From: Stenotrophomonas sp. 610A2
Lineage (GTDB): Bacteria; Pseudomonadota; Gammaproteobacteria; Xanthomonadales; Xanthomonadaceae
Direction: 5' to 3'
Assembly (NCBI RefSeq): GCF_030549615.1
Contig: NZ_CP130832.1
Span: forward strand, 248,001-312,000
Length of the DNA stretch: 64,000 nt
Shown: positions 29,749 through 38,875 of the stretch, in pieces
Layout of the letters: each line of letters begins with the position of its first letter
Numbering within the stretch: the stretch's first letter is position 1
Made by a program: the position numbers and the translations under genes
The notes under the pieces: generated by a model
Told to the model about the DNA's origin: nothing
Database searches by the model: none
Seen by the model: the letters and a program-made list of their open reading frames with translations, nothing else

Positions 29749-30389
29749 ATTTCTTCCTTGAAATGGCAGGTTTGGGTGTCACTGAAGATCCCAATCCGGC
29801 AATGGTGCTTGTACCTGAAAATCCGACAGAAAACCGCTTTCATCGGCTTTGGTGCGCCTTGCTTGCTGTCAATGATGCAGGGAACTCGATGCATGCATGC
29901 CGATGCCAGCAGGGTTGAAGAGTGCCGGAGCGCGGTTACGTAGCACTCGGCAATCACTCAACTGTTTGGCTGTTGAATCTGTCAGCAGGTGAGGTCGCTT
30001 GAGCGTGCTTTCGAACGTCTGTGCAGAAAGCGAGGGGATTTTTGCCCGCGAGGCTCCAGGTGACAAATTCTGTTTCTACATATGGAGCAGATCTGCGAAA
30101 TGAACGTCGTCATCGACAGTGGTGTGGCAGCGTGGATGTTTCTTGCCTGCGTTCTTCCACGTCTCTCTTGCGCAGCAAAGGTGCCAGTGAAAAGAATCCG
30201 AAATGCGATGTGCAGGGATGCACGTCGGCTCATTGGGGTTTGCCGTCAGATCCGTTGTTGCGAAAGGGCACTCGCGGGCGGAAAGCCGCAGCAATGGAAA
30301 CTGCAGAAGCTACCCCTCCCCAGCCCTCCCCTGCGCTTTGCGCAAAGGAGGGGGCTGGAGCAACAACAGCAACAGCTGCTGCTACGGGC
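29749..30389. other. 641-bp gene-free region
   Basis: No frame here has a ribosome site or recognisable protein. Base composition is visibly more AT-rich than the surroundings, especially 29749-30110, hinting at acquired DNA or the promoter of the oxygenase operon. A CCCCTCCCC-family repeat occupies 30311-30360. Confidence 0.5.
30311..30360. repeat. Intergenic inverted repeat, CCCCTCCCC family
   Basis: TACCCCTCCCCAGCCCTCCC pairs with GGAGGGGGCTGG around GCGCTTTGCGC. Same family as 23231-23331 and 52107-52150. Confidence 0.6.
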
Positions 30390-30770
30390 TTAGTGCCATA
30401 GTCCCAGGATCAGGCCGAACAGCAGGAACTGAGCGGTGTGATAACCGCCGTCGATCGCCCACAGTTTTCCACTGCGCTGGGCGAACTGGTAGTTGATGCC
30501 GAAGCTCGCCGCGACCATGCCGAAGCCGGCGACCAGACCGCACAGCAAGGCCTTGCGCAGCTCTGGCTGGGGGCCGACAAACCATGCGAAGGCAAACGCC
30601 GCTACCAGCGAGAACACGAAGGCCACGCCAAACACCTTGCCTGGATGGCCTTGTGGCACTTCGCCGCCGTTCTCGCGGTTCCAGGCGCGGCCGAACAGGA
30701 CCGGTGAGTACCACAGCCCACCCAACAGGAAACTCGATACAGCAGCCAACACCACGGCATAGACGTTCAT
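30390..30770 (-). CDS. DUF1761 membrane protein
   Basis: 126 aa with four hydrophobic helices. The N-terminal FLLGGLWYSPVLFGRAW segment and the mid-protein GFGMVAASFGINYQF are characteristic of DUF1761. Such proteins are small integral membrane proteins of unknown function. It lies downstream of hmp on the same strand but is separated from it by a strong terminator. Confidence 0.75.
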   Translation of the reverse strand: MNVYAVVLAAVSSFLLGGLWYSPVLFGRAWNRENGGEVPQGHPGKVFGVAFVFSLVAAFAFAWFVGPQPELRKALLCGLVAGFGMVAASFGINYQFAQRSGKLWAIDGGYHTAQFLLFGLILGLWH

Positions 30771-30835
30771 GCACTTCCCCTTGGCAGTGAGCGATGGCGC
30801 ATCCTAGCGCTGCCGCGGGCGCTTGCGAAGCTGCA

Positions 30836-30868
30836 CAAAAAAGAAGACCGGCGGGTTTCCCCGCCGGC
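30836..30868 (-). terminator. Intrinsic terminator of hmp
   Basis: On the minus strand CCGGCGGG, loop GAAA, CCCGCCGG is followed by TCTTCTTTTTT. It lies about 33 bp after the hmp stop: a textbook rho-independent terminator. Confidence 0.9.
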
Positions 30869-30900
30869 CTCCTACCTCGCACACTTTGCTATGACGCGGC

Positions 30901-32082
30901 TCAGGCTTCCAATGCCGCGGCCGGGCCAAAGAACTCGTAACGGCTCTGCGCTTCCGGCACGCCTACGTCACGTAGCAACTTCTTCACCTGCGCCATGAAC
31001 GGCTTCGGGCCGAGGAAGTAGGCGTCCACGTCGCGCTCCGCCGGCAGCCACTGCTCCAGCAGCTCGCGGCTGAGGAAGCCTTCGGCGTCGGCGGCATCGC
31101 CCGGCAGCGCTTCGCTGTAGCAGGTGTAGCTGTGCAGCTGCGGGTGCTGCTTCTGCTTGGCGGTGATGAAGTCGCGGAAGGCGTGGACCTGGCCATTGCG
31201 CGCACAATGGATGAAGTGCACTTCACGGCCGCTGGCCAGGGCCTGCTCCAGCATCGGCAGGGTCGGGGTGATGCCGACGCCACCGCTGATGAAGGCCACC
31301 GGGCGCTCGCTGGCAACCAGGGTGAAATCGCCGGCGGGGGCGAACAGTTCCAGCGTGTCGCCCACCTGCACATTGTCGTGCAGGTGATTGGAGACCTTGC
31401 CCTTGCCTTCGCGCTTGACGCTGATGCGGTAGCCGACGCCGTTGGCGGCGCGCGACAACGAATAGTTGCGGCGGGTTTCCTCGCCGTCGAGCTCCAGCTT
31501 CATGCCGATGTACTGGCCGGGCTTGAAATCCACCACCGCGCCGCCGTCGACCGGGACCAGGTGGAACGAGGTGATTTCCGCACTCTCGGGCACCTTCTCG
31601 GCAATGCGGAACGTGCGCGCACCGCGCCAGCCGCCAGGGGCCTTTTCATTGGCTGCGTAGACTTCTTCCTCGGCACCGATCAGCAGGTCGGCCAGCATCT
31701 GGTAGGCAGCGCCCCAGGCGTCGATGATCTCGTCGGTGGCGATATCCGGGCCCAGTACTTCGCGGATCGAGGCCAGCAGGTGGTGGCCGACGATCGGGTA
31801 GTGCTCCGGCAGGATCTGCAGGGCAACATGCTTGTTGACGATCTGTCCCACCAGCGGACCCAGTGCCTCCAGACGGTCGATGTGCTTGGCGTACATCAGC
31901 ACCGAGTTGGCCAGCGCACGCGGCTGGTCGCCGCTGCTCTGGTGCGAGGGGTTGAACAGCGGGCGCGCCACGTCGCTCTGGCTCAGCATCCGCCCGTAGA
32001 AATGCTTGGTCAGGGCTTCGCCGCCGGTCTCCAGCAATGGCACGGTGGCTTTGATGAGGTCGCGTTGGGTGGGGCTGAGCAT
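30901..32082 (-). CDS. hmp: Flavohaemoprotein nitric oxide dioxygenase
   Basis: 393 aa. The globin domain (1-140) has distal Tyr29 and proximal haem ligand His85. An FAD-binding domain follows, with RRNYSLS near 205. The NAD-binding domain holds GGVGITP near 270, and the C-terminus has YEFFGP. It converts nitric oxide and oxygen to nitrate, protecting against nitrosative stress. The ATG at 32082 starts the conserved MLSPTQRDLIKATVP; the frame runs open to 32235. I looked for an NsrR site upstream and saw none convincing. Confidence 0.95.
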   Translation of the reverse strand: MLSPTQRDLIKATVPLLETGGEALTKHFYGRMLSQSDVARPLFNPSHQSSGDQPRALANSVLMYAKHIDRLEALGPLVGQIVNKHVALQILPEHYPIVGHHLLASIREVLGPDIATDEIIDAWGAAYQMLADLLIGAEEEVYAANEKAPGGWRGARTFRIAEKVPESAEITSFHLVPVDGGAVVDFKPGQYIGMKLELDGEETRRNYSLSRAANGVGYRISVKREGKGKVSNHLHDNVQVGDTLELFAPAGDFTLVASERPVAFISGGVGITPTLPMLEQALASGREVHFIHCARNGQVHAFRDFITAKQKQHPQLHSYTCYSEALPGDAADAEGFLSRELLEQWLPAERDVDAYFLGPKPFMAQVKKLLRDVGVPEAQSRYEFFGPAAALEA

Positions 32083-32171
32083 GGTGCGAAGTTTCCTGCT
32101 TCGGGGGTAGCTCCATGTTCCCCGCACCGGGCCTGCTTTCTCGATGACTAATATCAAGAAGCCGCCCGATT

Positions 32172-32337
32172 GTAGTGCCGAGCCATGCTCGGCAAAGGCT
32201 TTACCGGCAATGCCCCAGCTGTAGTGCCGAGCCATGCTCGGCAGGGGCTTTGCCGGGAATGCTCCAGCCGAGCATGGCTCGGCTCTACAGTTGAGGCGGT
32301 ACCGGGAATGCTCCAGCCGAGCATGGCTCGGCTCTAC
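32172..32337. repeat. Cluster of four SMAG half-elements
   Basis: GTAGTGCCGAGCCATGCTCG occurs at 32172 and again at 32221. The complementary arm CCGAGCATGGCTCGGCTCTAC occurs twice, ending at 32288 and 32337, each preceded by GGGAATGCTCCAG. Such tandem arms suggest local duplication. It separates hmp from the small gene at 32348. Confidence 0.75.
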
Positions 32338-32347
32338 CTCGGTTTGC

Positions 32348-32614
32348 TTAGTCCGACTCGGGGCGGTTCAGGGCCGAGGTCAGGGCTGCGGCGTCTTCGC
32401 GGCTCAGGAACAGGTACTCCAGCTCGGCGCTGCCGAACTTGTCTTCCAGCTCCTGCTTGCGCACCGGATGGTTGCCGAAGCGGTAATGGGTGCTGCCGTC
32501 ATCGATGTTCTCGATGGCATACACGCCGAAGGACGGCGGATTTGTCAGGGTGCCTTCCAGCTTCACGGATGCCGGGTCGATGGCGCGCTGGATGAGGTCT
32601 TCTAGGTCGATCAT
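32348..32614 (-). CDS. Small acidic hypothetical protein
   Basis: 88 aa, acidic, soluble, with no signal peptide. The sequence (GVYAIENIDDGSTHYRFGNH, then a helical RKQELEDKFGSAELEYLF) suggests a compact alpha/beta fold. No family recognised. It stands alone between a repeat cluster and the YdeI gene. Confidence 0.55.
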   Translation of the reverse strand: MIDLEDLIQRAIDPASVKLEGTLTNPPSFGVYAIENIDDGSTHYRFGNHPVRKQELEDKFGSAELEYLFLSREDAAALTSALNRPESD

Positions 32615-32677
32615 GGCGTAGCAACAGGACTGATGGGGGGATGTTTTGGGGAAGTGGAATCGCTGGGGCGTTCCACG

Positions 32678-33262
32678 TCAATGTGTCTCGTGTTTCCAGT
32701 GGCGGCGCTTGCCATCAGACAACCACTCGATGGCCTGTGCGATACGCTGCTGGCGGGTGCTCTCACGTTTGGCTTCACCTATCCATTCCAGATAGTCGCG
32801 CTGGTAGCCGGTGCTGAACCCGTCAAAGTGTGCCTTGGCTGCGGCGGCACCGGCCAAGGCCTCGGCAAATGCCGGCGGCATCGGCAGCGGCGCCCGCTGT
32901 GCAGCTTTGGGCCGGGTTACGCCTGCATCGATACGTTGCATGGAGGCGTGTAGCTGGCTGGTGAATTCGCGCTTGCCAGGCAGGTCGGCAAGCGACACCA
33001 GGCGGCCGTACTGGCCCATGGCCGTATCGTCACCGCTGGCCGCGTCGCGCTGCCAGAAGCCCAGTGTGGCGTGTGCCTTGAACGCGGCCATGCCACACAG
33101 CAGCTTGCCCTTGTACAGGAACGCCGGCATGCCCCATTTGATGGCTTCCTCCGCCAGCTCGCAGCCACCGTGCACACGCTGGCGGATCTCGCGCAGGATT
33201 GGCTGCGCGAAAGTGGCGGCATTGGCGATGTAGGCGTCTACGCGGGGGTCTGGGGTTGGCAT
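32678..33262 (-). CDS. YdeI/OmdA and DUF1801-type protein
   Basis: 194 aa. The N-terminal half (AQPILREIRQRVHGGCELAEEAIKWGMPAFLYKGKLLCGMA) matches the DUF1801 fold. The C-terminal part (PPAFAEALAGAAAAKAHFDGFSTGYQRDYLEWI...KRESTRQQRI) matches the bacteriocin-protection YdeI/OmdA domain. This two-domain arrangement is common, and its function is only loosely linked to stress or bacteriocin tolerance. No operon partner. Confidence 0.8.
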   Translation of the reverse strand: MPTPDPRVDAYIANAATFAQPILREIRQRVHGGCELAEEAIKWGMPAFLYKGKLLCGMAAFKAHATLGFWQRDAASGDDTAMGQYGRLVSLADLPGKREFTSQLHASMQRIDAGVTRPKAAQRAPLPMPPAFAEALAGAAAAKAHFDGFSTGYQRDYLEWIGEAKRESTRQQRIAQAIEWLSDGKRRHWKHETH

Positions 33263-33355
33263 GGCTGGCCTCGGATGGGCGCAGCCTGCCGTTAGTTTCG
33301 CGTTAAAACAAGCCCGCCATGGTCGTAGGCGGGCGAACAGCCTGTTCCGGCATGG

Positions 33356-34744
33356 TCAGGCGCCGCGTGCGCGCCTTGCCAAGCCGCTGAACAGCGCGAT
33401 GAAAGCGGTGAACGCCGCCATCGACAGGAACTGCAGGCGGGTTTCCGGGGTGGTCAGCAGCAGCGCGAAGATCAGCGCCAGGATGGCCAGCGCCAGCACC
33501 GTCAGATACGGGAAGCCGGCCATGCGGAACGGCAGCGGCGTGCCCAGGCGGTCGGCGCGGCGGCGCAGGATCAGCTGCGACACCAGGGTGATGGTCCACA
33601 CCAGCAGGCAGGTGGATCCGACCACGTTGAGCAGCACCGGCAGCACCTTGTCCGGGTAGATCAGTTCGAGCACGGTGGCGGCGAAGCCGAACAGCACGCT
33701 GGCCAGCACCGCGATCACCGGGACCTGGCGGGTATTGGTCAGGCCCAGCCAGCGCGGGGCTTCGCCGCGCTCGGCCAGCGAATAGATCATCCGCGAGGCG
33801 CCATAAAGGTTGGCGTTGAGTGCCGACAGCAGGGCGATGACCGCGATCAGGGTGATGGCGGTGGCGGCACCGGGGATGTTGGCCACCTGCAGCACCGCGG
33901 CAAACGGCGACTTGAGGGTGGGGCTGTTCCATGGCACCACCGCGATGATCACGCCGATCGAGCCGATGTAGAACACCAGGATGCGCCAGGCCACGGTACG
34001 GATGGCACGTGCCAGGCTGCGTTCCGGGTCCTGGGTTTCGGCCGCGGCCACGGCCACGATCTCGGTGCCGCCGAAGGCGAAGATCACCACCAGCAGCGCC
34101 GCGCCGATGCCGGTTAGCCCCTTGGGCATGAAGCCGTCATGGCCGGTGATGTTGGCCAGGCCGGGCGAGGGCACGTTCGGCAGCAGGCCCAGCAGCAGGG
34201 CGATGCCGATCAGGATGAAGGCGATGATGGCGCCAACCTTGAGGATGGCGAACCAGAACTCGAACTCACCGTAGTTGCGCACCCCCATCATGTTGATCAC
34301 GGTGAACACCACCATGAACGCCAGCGAGGTCAGTGGTACCGACAATTGTGGCCATACCGTACTGAGCAGGCCGGCGGCACCCACCGACTCCGCAGCGATC
34401 ACCACCACCAGCTGAGCCCACCACAGCCAGCCCACGGTGGCGCCGGCGGTGGCGCCAAGGGCGTCGGCCGCGTACACCGAGAACGCGCCGCTGGCAGGCC
34501 GTGCGGCGGCCATCTCGCCCATGGCGTGCATCATGATGATGACCAGGGTGCCGGCCACCAGGTAGGAGATCAGCACAGCCGGGCCGGCGGCCTGGATGCC
34601 GACACCGGAGCCCAGGAACAGGCCGGCGCCGATGGCGCTGCCCAGCCCCATCATGATCAGCTGGCGCGGCTTGAGCGCGCGTTCCAGTTTCTGCGAGGGG
34701 GCGCTGGCCGGGGCGGAAGAAGTGCTGGGCATCGGCAGGTTCAT
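33356..34744 (-). CDS. Amino-acid permease (APC superfamily)
   Basis: 462 aa with about twelve membrane helices. The N-terminal helix holds the APC substrate-binding GLGSAIGAGLFLGSG (near 34-48), and the EFWFAILKVGAI segment lies near helix 5. It most resembles the AnsP/ProY/GabP type of proton-coupled amino-acid importers; the substrate cannot be named. The ATG at 34744 is preferred over an in-frame TTG two codons upstream. Confidence 0.85.
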   Translation of the reverse strand: MNLPMPSTSSAPASAPSQKLERALKPRQLIMMGLGSAIGAGLFLGSGVGIQAAGPAVLISYLVAGTLVIIMMHAMGEMAAARPASGAFSVYAADALGATAGATVGWLWWAQLVVVIAAESVGAAGLLSTVWPQLSVPLTSLAFMVVFTVINMMGVRNYGEFEFWFAILKVGAIIAFILIGIALLLGLLPNVPSPGLANITGHDGFMPKGLTGIGAALLVVIFAFGGTEIVAVAAAETQDPERSLARAIRTVAWRILVFYIGSIGVIIAVVPWNSPTLKSPFAAVLQVANIPGAATAITLIAVIALLSALNANLYGASRMIYSLAERGEAPRWLGLTNTRQVPVIAVLASVLFGFAATVLELIYPDKVLPVLLNVVGSTCLLVWTITLVSQLILRRRADRLGTPLPFRMAGFPYLTVLALAILALIFALLLTTPETRLQFLSMAAFTAFIALFSGLARRARGA

Positions 34745-34873
34745 GGTCAAGAAGAGGGCGACACGATACCGCGTCCGCCCGCCGCAGTGGCTGTGCCGTT
34801 GGTGGGGATTGGCATGCTGCCGGTACGATGAAGGTCCCGGCGCTTATGTGCGCCTGCAGCAACGGGTGCGCGG

Positions 34874-35611
34874 ATGCGTGGTCTGGATTTCAGTTCCTGG
34901 CAGGGCCTGCTGTCGACGCTGTTCGGTCTGGCGATCATCACCTTGATCGGTGTCGGTATCCGTCTGCTGGTGATGCAGGCGGTGCAGCAGAAGCGTGAGG
35001 CTGCCAATCGCCAGATCAATGAGCGGCTCAAGACCCTGATCGCCGCCTACAAGACGCTAGGCGGTTCCTTTACGGGTGACCTAACTGTTGACCCAAGCCA
35101 TCTGCGTGACCTGCGCCGACGTGCCGCCGAGCTGGCGCAGGGCGAGGCCGTCACCACCGCCGAGGGCGCGCTGCTGTTGCCGACGCCGGACCCGGGCGAG
35201 GCCGGTGAGCGTGCGCGGCGCATCCGCGATGCGGTGGAAGCGGCGCTGTCGGACGTGATCCTGCTCGGCACCGAGGACCAGGTGCGGCTGGCTGCGCGCG
35301 CTGCCACCGACATGGTCGACGGTCGCCCCATCCACACCGCCGAGCTGGTGGTGTCGCTGCGTGACTTCATCCGCAGCGTGCTGGACCTGGAGGTGATTCC
35401 GGCGGCGGTCGTGATACCCAGGCAAGGGCCGTCGCGCCCGGCCAGCAGCGGTGGCAACAAGGGCGGCGGCAAGGCCGCAGACAAGGACGGTGGCGGCGCA
35501 GGCAAGGGCGGTGCCGGCGGTGGCATGGGCGGGATGGGCGCCGGCATGGGCATGGGCGCGGGTCTGGGTTACGGCGCAGGGCGCGGTGCCGAGGACAACG
35601 AGACGCGTTAG
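34874..35611 (+). CDS. Membrane-anchored protein with glycine-rich C-terminus
   Basis: 245 aa. One N-terminal helix (residues ~12-33) is followed by a charged helical domain to ~175. The C-terminal ~60 residues are low-complexity Gly/Ala/Met/Lys (repeats such as GGMGGMGAGMGMGAG). No known domain is recognised. The divergent permease starts 130 bp away. Function unknown. Confidence 0.6.
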   Translation: MRGLDFSSWQGLLSTLFGLAIITLIGVGIRLLVMQAVQQKREAANRQINERLKTLIAAYKTLGGSFTGDLTVDPSHLRDLRRRAAELAQGEAVTTAEGALLLPTPDPGEAGERARRIRDAVEAALSDVILLGTEDQVRLAARAATDMVDGRPIHTAELVVSLRDFIRSVLDLEVIPAAVVIPRQGPSRPASSGGNKGGGKAADKDGGGAGKGGAGGGMGGMGAGMGMGAGLGYGAGRGAEDNETR

Positions 35612-35671
35612 CGGCGGGCGCCCGGGCAGGCAGGGAATCAGGCACGGCTTGGCCCCTGCCCGCGCAGCAAC

Positions 35672-36250
35672 TCAGGCGATGCGTTCGACCCGGCATTGCC
35701 GGCACAGCGGATAGTTTTCCAGCAACGGCAGGATCGCCGCATGCATGCGCTCGAAGCTTTCGCCATACATGTACAGCGCGGTTTCGGTGGGCCCCTGCCA
35801 GTGGCTGTTGACCATGCCGATGCCTTGCAGGCGGCGCTCACATTCGTCATGCACGTGGTTGGAATCGCATACCTCGTAAATCTCCGCCGGTAGTGCAGTG
35901 CCATTGAGGTAGAGCGCCAGGCCTTCGTGCCGGCCCAGGGCGATGCGCTTGCAGTCCGAGCCGGCAACCATGTAAGAACCCTTCGGGGCCAGCATCGCCT
36001 CGAACAGACGGCCGACCATGGCGATCATCTCGGCGCTGAGATCATCCACGCGCACTTCGATGTCACAGGCAGCGACCTCGCCATTGTCGGCAAGCAAGGT
36101 GCCACCGCCCATGACTTCAGCACCAAGATCATGCGCATTGCAGGCGTCGCTGAACGCGTCCTCCAGATCTGCGCGATGCATCGGCTGCAGGCGCGCATTG
36201 AGCGTCACGATGACGACGCCCGCGGTTTTCTTCCTGAACATTCCCAACAT
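35672..36250 (-). CDS. Hypothetical cytoplasmic protein
   Basis: 192 aa, soluble, with an N-terminal beta-rich segment (GVVIVTLNARLQPMHRADLE) and a C-terminal pair CRQC. It opens with two alternative ATGs (36250, 36241). The C-terminal half is rich in His and Cys (CDSNHVHDECERR), but no metal-site pattern is clear. Family not recognised. Confidence 0.55.
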   Translation of the reverse strand: MLGMFRKKTAGVVIVTLNARLQPMHRADLEDAFSDACNAHDLGAEVMGGGTLLADNGEVAACDIEVRVDDLSAEMIAMVGRLFEAMLAPKGSYMVAGSDCKRIALGRHEGLALYLNGTALPAEIYEVCDSNHVHDECERRLQGIGMVNSHWQGPTETALYMYGESFERMHAAILPLLENYPLCRQCRVERIA

Positions 36251-36494
36251 TGCAAACTCCGGCGCACAAGGAACGGGCGTTCCCAGCCACGGCCGGTCAG
36301 CATCCCCCTGCGCGCAGTATGGGCAGGGGGATGTGCAGGCCAAGTGCAGAATTTGCGAACTGGTTCACAGTGGATTGGCCGTTCAGTCTCGCCAACCAGC
36401 TGCTGGGGCTGTCGTTGTGGATGCTGCTACGGCAGGTTGCCGTCCCCGCCGGAAGGGCGGGTTTTCCAGCCGCCAGCAATGCAGTTTGCCTTGC

Positions 36495-37637
36495 TTATTT
36501 CCAGCGCGACTTGCCGCGGATGTAGCGCGCCGCATCTTCCAACGAACTGGGCAGGTACTCCGACCACAGGTTTGGCGGATAGGCATTCTGGTAGGTGTCG
36601 TAGACGTCGCGGAACAGATCCATGTGCACGACAGGCTGGCGCTTGCGCGCACGCAGCTCGGCAATCGGCACGCGGCCCAGCACCAGCGTTTCTTCCTTGC
36701 TCTGCGCCTCGGCAACGATCTTTCCGCTGGGATCGTAAAGCGCGGTGCCGCCTGAACCCGGATCATCGAAGTACGGTCCGTTGTCCGGCGAGATCGAGTT
36801 GTTGACGATGGACGAGTAGACGCCGTTGTACATCGCGCACGCAGCGATATCCATGTCCGAGAAACCACCGGAGGCGGTGCGCAGGAACACCTCGGCACCC
36901 TTGAACGCCATTGCCCGGAACAGCTCCGGCTCACGCTGTGTCGAGCTGGTGCAGATATTTCCCAGCGGCGTGCGCGTCACCGGAACTACTGCATCACGGC
37001 CGTACATTTCCACGTAGCGATCAAGCACGTCGTAAGTGGTGGTAGTGAATAGTTCGAAATCCGGGAACGCACCCTTGAGGTTGCGCGCCTTCCAGTGCTT
37101 GTCCACGATCTCGCCCTTGTCATTCATGATCGTGGTGATCGACAACACGTGGCCCGGCCAATCCGGATCGGTGGCATAGGCACCGAACACGATCCAGGTG
37201 CCGTACTGGCGTGCCTTGGCGGCAATGGCTTCGGTTTCTGCACCGGGAATGGTGATCGCGAACTTGAGGATTTCGTCGCGGGTCCACTTGCGCCAACCGC
37301 TGAGCGGGAATTCGTGGAATTGCAGCAGGTCGGGTTTGGCGTGGTAGTGCGCCTTGTCGATGAGCTCGAGCATATGCGCCAGGTTGCGCTTGCTGCCGGC
37401 CTTCCACTCCCTGGCATCGAAGCTGTGCACGCGTGATTGCACCAGTCCAAGCGTCCATGCCGGCTTGGCCAGTTCAACCGTGGCGTAAGTGCCGTCGGTA
37501 CGCTCGTTGAGCGCGTCCGGGCCCTTGCCCATGGCCGCCTGTGCAGGTGCTGAAGTGCTGAGCAGGGTGGGTCCAACAGCGCCGAGTGCGGCCAGGCCGG
37601 CGGCGCTGCCGAGGAAATGTCTGCGGGTGTTGCTCAT
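36495..37637 (-). CDS. Tat-exported carbon-nitrogen hydrolase (nitrilase superfamily)
   Basis: 380 aa. A twin-arginine signal (SNTRRHFLGSAAGLAALGA) leads into a nitrilase fold with triad E109 (FHEFP), K183 (HWKARN) and C229 (NICTSST). Nitrilase-family enzymes hydrolyse nitriles or amides; export to the periplasm is unusual. It is the last gene of the leftward arm of the 36-51 kb locus, although 326 bp of repeats separate it from the DUF3598 gene, so it may have its own promoter. The substrate is unknown. Confidence 0.8.
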   Translation of the reverse strand: MSNTRRHFLGSAAGLAALGAVGPTLLSTSAPAQAAMGKGPDALNERTDGTYATVELAKPAWTLGLVQSRVHSFDAREWKAGSKRNLAHMLELIDKAHYHAKPDLLQFHEFPLSGWRKWTRDEILKFAITIPGAETEAIAAKARQYGTWIVFGAYATDPDWPGHVLSITTIMNDKGEIVDKHWKARNLKGAFPDFELFTTTTYDVLDRYVEMYGRDAVVPVTRTPLGNICTSSTQREPELFRAMAFKGAEVFLRTASGGFSDMDIAACAMYNGVYSSIVNNSISPDNGPYFDDPGSGGTALYDPSGKIVAEAQSKEETLVLGRVPIAELRARKRQPVVHMDLFRDVYDTYQNAYPPNLWSEYLPSSLEDAARYIRGKSRWK

Positions 37638-37674
37638 TGCTTGCCTCAAAGGATGGGCGGCGTGGATCATCTTG

Positions 37675-37746
37675 GTTGCAGTTGCAGTTGCAGTTGCAGT
37701 TGCAGTTGCAGTTGCAGTTGCAGTTGCAGTTGCAGTTGCAGTTGCA
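37675..37746. repeat. Hexanucleotide microsatellite (GTTGCA)12
   Basis: Twelve perfect GTTGCA copies, then degenerate copies to about 37780. It begins 38 bp upstream of the ATG of the minus-strand nitrilase gene, that is, between gene and promoter or within the promoter. Copy number changes by slippage would shift spacing in steps of six bases. Confidence 0.95.
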
Positions 37747-37828
37747 GTTGCTTGTGCCGTTGCAGTTGCTTGTGCCGTTGCTTCTCCCGCTTGCGGGAGA
37801 AGGTGCCCCGAAGGGGCGGATGAGGGGA

Positions 37829-37873
37829 GCTTCAAAAGCTTCAAAAGCTTCAAAAGCTTCAAAAGCTTTCAAA
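37829..37873. repeat. 9-bp tandem repeat (GCTTCAAAA)
   Basis: Four perfect GCTTCAAAA units followed by a degenerate GCTTTCAAAGC. It lies between two inverted-repeat elements of the spacer upstream of the nitrilase gene. Confidence 0.8.
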
Positions 37874-37963
37874 GCGCTGGGTTCGCTTGCTAGAAGCTTC
37901 CCCTCACCCCAACCCCTCTCCCGCAGGCGGGAGAGGGGCTCAAGCAGCAGCTGCAGCTTCAGA

Positions 37964-38470
37964 TCAAATCGCGTCGCCGTAAAAGCTCTCGCCCTTGATC
38001 TTCTGCCAGTCGCGGCTCACAAACTTCTCGTCAATCTGCGTGCGCTGTACCAGTACGCCGCGCTTGTACCAATGCCAGATGCGGTTGCGCAGCTGGCCGC
38101 AGTCGGACAGCTGGATCATTTCGTACAGCTCCAGGCCGTCCTCACCCTTGCGCTGCCAATACAGCATCAAGGTGCGGTGATGGTCGTCCTCCGGGATTTC
38201 GGTGCACCAACCGTAAATCAATTCATTGTCGAAAATGATGCGGCCGAACAGGTAGGACGTCGGGAAGTCACGTACTTCGGTCTTGCCGTCCGCCCAGCTG
38301 TAGTGATTGGTCTGGTGGTACGGCGCCTTCTCGTCGCCAGTAATGCGGCAGATCAGGCGCGATTTGTGCTCGTCAATCTTGTCGCCATTGGCATCGTAGT
38401 AACGGTACACGCCATCCCAGACGCCCTCATGGCGGGCGAGGGCGGGCATGTGCTTGGCCAGATCGGTCAT
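37964..38470 (-). CDS. DUF3598 (lipocalin-like) protein
   Basis: 168 aa without signal peptide. The N-terminal LARHEGVWDGVYRYYDANGDKID and repeated beta-strand pattern with many aromatics (YLFGRIIFDNELIYGWC, RIWHWYKRGVLVQRTQIDEKF) match DUF3598, a predicted lipocalin-like barrel that binds small hydrophobic molecules. It lies 45 bp downstream of the small gene at 38516 on the same strand, so is probably in the methyltransferase operon. Confidence 0.7.
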   Translation of the reverse strand: MTDLAKHMPALARHEGVWDGVYRYYDANGDKIDEHKSRLICRITGDEKAPYHQTNHYSWADGKTEVRDFPTSYLFGRIIFDNELIYGWCTEIPEDDHHRTLMLYWQRKGEDGLELYEMIQLSDCGQLRNRIWHWYKRGVLVQRTQIDEKFVSRDWQKIKGESFYGDAI

Positions 38471-38515
38471 GTGCTTTCCTTGGTTGTGGTCTTTGATGGG
38501 CGACGCTGTTGCGTC

Positions 38516-38875
38516 TTACTGGTCGCGAAGTTCATCCATGACTTCTTCCATCGGCACGTCCATAGCACCGCCTTCCAACGCTTCGGTTTCCTGCTGCACG
38601 ATGCGCAGTACCCGGGCGATGTATTCCTTCATCCACAGCGTGCGCTGCGCCTCCGCTTCACGGTCCGGGCGGAACTTGTCCAGTTCCTCGCGGCTGAGCA
38701 GGCCCTTCTGTTCGATCAGGCGTTCCAGCGCGTCCAGTCGCTGATGGGTCACCGCGTTCTCCATCGCGATGGCCATGGCGATGGACAGCACGCGCTCCAC
38801 GTCCGGGTCCTTGAAAAAGTACGGGCGCTTGCCGCGGGCGCGGCTGCCGGCCAAGGCGATCGGATCGATGCTCAT
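38516..38875 (-). CDS. Small helical protein coupled to the methyltransferase
   Basis: 119 aa, helical and charged (ALERLIEQKGLLSREELDKFRPDREAEAQRTLWMKEYIARVL). The 'LI.QKGLLS.EELD' pattern recalls short helical segments in nitrile hydratase alpha subunits, but nothing else matches and I do not claim it. The ATG overlaps the methyltransferase stop by four bases (ATGA), pointing to a stoichiometric partner. Confidence 0.65.
   Translation of the reverse strand: MSIDPIALAGSRARGKRPYFFKDPDVERVLSIAMAIAMENAVTHQRLDALERLIEQKGLLSREELDKFRPDREAEAQRTLWMKEYIARVLRIVQQETEALEGGAMDVPMEEVMDELRDQ

Larger units (their letters stand above)
37638..37963. other. Repeat-filled spacer upstream of the nitrilase gene
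   Basis: No gene seen. It contains, in order from the nitrilase start: about 37 bp of unique sequence, the GTTGCA microsatellite (37675-37746), an inverted CTTCTCCCGCTTGCGGGAGAAG, a 9-bp tandem repeat, and a CCCCTCACCCCAACCCC/GCGGGAGAGGGG element ending near 37937. Confidence 0.7.

Noticed and set aside
30021..30401. 126-codon plus-strand frame in the AT-rich gap
   Set aside because: No ribosome site or signal, and it runs through a dispersed inverted repeat.
32083..32171. NsrR or FNR site upstream of hmp
   Set aside because: Only a partial TTGATATTAGTCAT on the minus strand; the second half-site does not match well enough.
37675..37780. Possible CRISPR-like array
   Set aside because: The unit is a 6-bp microsatellite without spacers; no cas genes are near.
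38516..38875. Nitrile hydratase alpha-subunit fragment, suggested by the nitrilase nearby
   Set aside because: Only a short helical stretch resembles it; the metal-binding CxxCSC motif is absent.
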